Below the pieces are notes generated by a model. It had not been told where the DNA came from. It searched no databases and saw only the letters and a program-made list of their open reading frames with translations. 64,000 nt of DNA from Lewinellaceae bacterium (GTDB taxonomy: Bacteria > Bacteroidota > Bacteroidia > Chitinophagales > Saprospiraceae). Numbering within the stretch: the stretch's first letter is position 1; every line of letters starts with the position of its first letter. The position numbers and the translations under genes were made by a program. The stretch is from NCBI GenBank assembly GCA_020636105.1, contig JACJYL010000001.1, positions 4,548,001-4,612,000 of the forward strand, in the 5' to 3' direction. Shown in pieces: positions 61,950 through 64,000 of this stretch.

Positions 61950-62273
61950 ATTTTAATACGGCTATTTCCACAACCCACCATTAAAACGGCCCTCCTCCCA
62001 ATTGGATATTCGTCTGCTTACAACCGCTTACTAAGTGAAATTAGACATGCACTTATTTCAGGATAAAGATGCAATGTGGTAGGTGTTGTAAATATGAATA
62101 TGATTATAGCTGATATTTCGAGTTTACCTGATGCAAAGCTGGTGATGAGACAATCATTATAAGAATACAAGGCGACTTGGAAATAAAACTAAGTGCGTTT
62201 AGCGATATAAGCGATCGACTTAATTATGAAGTTTTGGCTCGCTTGCCGGAATCCATTAAACTAAAAGTCACAT
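61950..62273 (+). pseudogene. Decayed alanine racemase (PLP fold type III), C-terminal part
   Basis: In one frame 61998-62062 reads LLPIGYSSAYNRLLSEIRHA, LISG, then TAA at 62064, then RCNVVGVVNMNMIIADISSL, PDAK. After a one-base loss in the AAA near 62123-62130 the next frame continues AGDETIIIRIQGDLEIKLSA, FSDISDRLNYEVLARLPESI, KLKV and a stop near 62273. This follows the alanine racemase order: PIGYADGYxR, GxRxxVVGxVxMD, DVxxxPDxxxGDE, NYExLxRxxxR. An in-frame stop and a frameshift mean it is dead. It lies directly before argB on the same strand. Confidence 0.72.
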
Positions 62274-62310
62274 AAATAATCCTGGCTTTAATAAGCTATT
62301 AAAACGAATA

Positions 62311-63132
62311 ATGATAGGAAACATAATATTATTTAAGTATGGCGGAAATGCCATGACGAATCAAAATCTTAAATTGAAGATATTGGAAAACATCTGTTCC
62401 TTGAAAGATAAAGGATACCAGGTGGTGATTATTCATGGTGGTGGCCCCTTTATTAAACAAACACTAAAAGTGGCCAATATCGAATCAGATTTCGTTGATG
62501 GACTACGAAAAACTACCCCTGAAGCCATGGAATATGTCGAAATGGCATTGAAAGGAAAGGTTAATGGAAGCCTGGTTTCAATAATAAATCGAATGGGTTA
62601 TAAAGCTGTGGGTTTATCCGGGAAAGATGGACAAACCGTTCTGGCTAAAAAACATATGCATGTACACATGAAAGACGGAAAAGTCGAACTGGTTGATTTA
62701 GGACAGGTGGGCGATGTAGAAAGCGTTGACACTTCCTTAATCGAATTATTATTGGAAAATGACTTTATTCCGGTAATCACTTGTATTGCTTCTGATAAAA
62801 AGGGGCTTGATTATAATATTAACGGCGATCTGTTTGCAGGCCATATAGCTGGCGCACTTTCAGCAGCACAATATATTATTTTAACAGATGTTGACGGATT
62901 AATGCTAGACAAACATAATCCGGCTTCCATTATCCATGAACTAAAAGTAGCTGAAATACATCGGCTTAAAGAAATAAAATGTATACAAGGCGGGATGATC
63001 CCAAAAATAGATTCTTGTAAAATTGCCTTGGAAAAAGGAGCTAAACTCGCAAGAATCATCAACGGAACAGTTCCAGAGCAGATTGCTACCCTTTTTGAAA
63101 ATAAGGAAATTGGAACAGCCATCAGCGCATAA
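62311..63132 (+). CDS. argB: Acetylglutamate kinase
   Basis: The 273-residue amino-acid-kinase-fold protein starts with ILFKYGGNAM (catalytic Lys in KxGG). The glutamate site is IIHGGGPFIKQTLK, DFVDGLRKTTPEAMEYVEMA covers the next conserved block, and ITCIASDKKGLDYNINGDLF, AGHIAGALSAAQYIILTDVD match the nucleotide-binding half. It performs the second step of arginine synthesis, phosphorylation of N-acetyl-glutamate (or N-succinyl-glutamate, which some Bacteroidota use). It is followed after 16 bases by argD. The relic upstream suggests that a racemase gene once preceded it. Confidence 0.92.
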   Translation: MIGNIILFKYGGNAMTNQNLKLKILENICSLKDKGYQVVIIHGGGPFIKQTLKVANIESDFVDGLRKTTPEAMEYVEMALKGKVNGSLVSIINRMGYKAVGLSGKDGQTVLAKKHMHVHMKDGKVELVDLGQVGDVESVDTSLIELLLENDFIPVITCIASDKKGLDYNINGDLFAGHIAGALSAAQYIILTDVDGLMLDKHNPASIIHELKVAEIHRLKEIKCIQGGMIPKIDSCKIALEKGAKLARIINGTVPEQIATLFENKEIGTAISA

Positions 63133-63148
63133 TTTTAAAACAGATATA

Positions 63149-64000
63149 ATGACACAAAAATTAAACAACACATACACCGATCAAGACAAAAAGTATTATT
63201 TACAAACGTTTAAACGTTACCCTTTGACTTTCGATCACGGGAAAGGGGCACGCATTTGGGATGTGGAAGGCAACGAATACCTGGATATGTTGGGAGGTAT
63301 CGCCGTAAATAGCGTTGGACACTGTCATCCAAAAGTAGTAAAAGCAATTCAGGATCAGGCGGCCAAGCTCATCCATATTTCAAATTTTTATCTAAGCGAG
63401 CCACAGGTGATGCTTTCTAAAAAACTGGTGGAATTATCAGGTTTAGATCGGGTATTTTTTGCGAATAGCGGAGCCGAGTCTGTTGAGGGCGCGATTAAAA
63501 TAGCCCGTAAATATGCACACAGTGTTGGACGGGGAGGAAATATCATTTCTTTTGAAAACTCCTTTCACGGACGCACCCTGGCCACTATTGCAACGGGTAA
63601 AAAAGCCTATCAAAAAGGATTTGAACCTATTCCGGAAGGATTTTCTCAAGTACCTTTTAATAATATTGACGCCATAAAAAAAGCTGCCGACAACAATACT
63701 GCAGCCATCATTATAGAACCTATCCAGGGTGAAGGAGGGGTAAATGTAGGGGGTAAAACTTTCTTAAATGAATTGAGAACCTTTTGCGACGAACAAAAAA
63801 TTGTGTTGATTTTCGATGAAATTCAGTGTGGTATTGGTCGGACAGGAAAAATGTTTGCCAAAGAACATTTTGGGGTAGAACCCGATATAATGACTTTAGC
63901 CAAAGCATTGGGCGGAGGTGTTCCAATCGGTGCCATTCTTTCGAATGAAAAAGTAAGTGCTGCCATTGATTTTGGTGATCATGGCACTACTTTCGGAGGC
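63149..64000 (+). CDS. argD: Acetylornithine aminotransferase (3' end outside window)
   Basis: The open frame starts at ATG 63149 (MTQKLNNTYTDQDKKYYLQT) and runs off the right edge. Class III aminotransferase motifs are FFANSGAESVEGAIKIARKY, FENSFHGRTLATIATGKKAY, IIEPIQGEGGVNVGG, VLIFDEIQCGIGRTGKMFA and LAKALGGGVPIGAIL, which contains the PLP-binding Lys. Together with argB it forms an arginine biosynthesis operon. About 280 of the roughly 390 residues expected are visible. Confidence 0.9.
   Translation, partial: MTQKLNNTYTDQDKKYYLQTFKRYPLTFDHGKGARIWDVEGNEYLDMLGGIAVNSVGHCHPKVVKAIQDQAAKLIHISNFYLSEPQVMLSKKLVELSGLDRVFFANSGAESVEGAIKIARKYAHSVGRGGNIISFENSFHGRTLATIATGKKAYQKGFEPIPEGFSQVPFNNIDAIKKAADNNTAAIIIEPIQGEGGVNVGGKTFLNELRTFCDEQKIVLIFDEIQCGIGRTGKMFAKEHFGVEPDIMTLAKALGGGVPIGAILSNEKVSAAIDFGDHGTTFGG

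Larger units (their letters stand above)
61485..62310. other. Intergenic region with ssb promoter and alanine racemase relic
   Basis: The ssb promoter and decamer array occupy 61564-61650. From 61650 to 61950 I see no feature I can name; the minus-strand reading at 61581-61808 overlaps the promoter array and is rejected. The alanine racemase relic lies at 61950-62273. Confidence 0.6.

Overview
The window is a chromosomal stretch of a Bacteroidota bacterium, most likely of the Saprospiria (Lewinella/Haliscomenobacter-like). The evidence is several secreted proteins with C-terminal type IX secretion (T9SS) sorting domains of types A and B, a TonB-dependent receptor with a CarboxypepD-like N-domain, a PadR-PspC pair, a BlaI/M56 pair, and promoters with the Bacteroidota -7 box TAnnTTTG. 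No rRNA, tRNA, CRISPR array, integrase or transposase was found. Species-level placement is inference.

Layout. 1-6.3 kb: the end of an ABC-F ATPase, a broken DUF5685 gene, a secreted hydrolase, a GH43 lipoprotein, a small lipoprotein bracketed by a duplicated 3' end of a dipeptide epimerase gene, the epimerase itself, and a LolC/E-type permease. 6.3-13 kb: a NADAR-domain fragment, a gene with a Myb/SANT-like C-terminus, Uma2, a cupin, a BlaI-M56 operon whose M56 protein ends in tandem 29/58-residue repeats, and a YqaJ nuclease. 13-17 kb: a frameshifted M50 protease, an MBL hydrolase, an SDR, a small membrane protein and a Crp/Fnr regulator. 17.7-27.2 kb: an OmpA-family lipoprotein, a GH3/serine-hydrolase fusion, a membrane TPR protein, an ACMSD-like amidohydrolase, and PadR with a frameshifted PspC protein. 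27.2-34.5 kb: a T9SS protein, a 1-kb array of about 96-bp hairpin repeats, a HEAT plus double DUF1080 protein, and a Tat-exported Gfo/Idh/MocA oxidoreductase.

34.8-52.5 kb is a block of T9SS cargo. Three paralogues carry delta-60 repeats, MopE-type acidic motifs and a T9SS tail. A helical protein of unknown family is divergent from one of them. There is also a giant protein of about 2,350 residues built from 23 near-identical repeats, and a PKD/type B protein. At 52.15-52.47 kb lies the collapsed scar of a further copy of the cassette. 52.7-60.4 kb: a sortilin-like beta-propeller protein, a TerB-like protein, a lipoprotein and a TonB-dependent receptor. 60.6-61.5 kb: two small SSB proteins. 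62-64 kb: a decayed alanine racemase, then argB and argD (arginine biosynthesis), the last cut by the window edge.

The observation I rate highest is a promoter of about 85 bp, containing a phased array of decamers (consensus TAGCCGTTTG), that is shared by the upstream SSB gene and the distant gene at 6.87 kb with identical spacing to the -7 box. It suggests a small regulon in DNA metabolism. Several genes are broken by single-base losses in homopolymers. This could be real decay, programmed slippage or assembly error, and read-level checks would decide.
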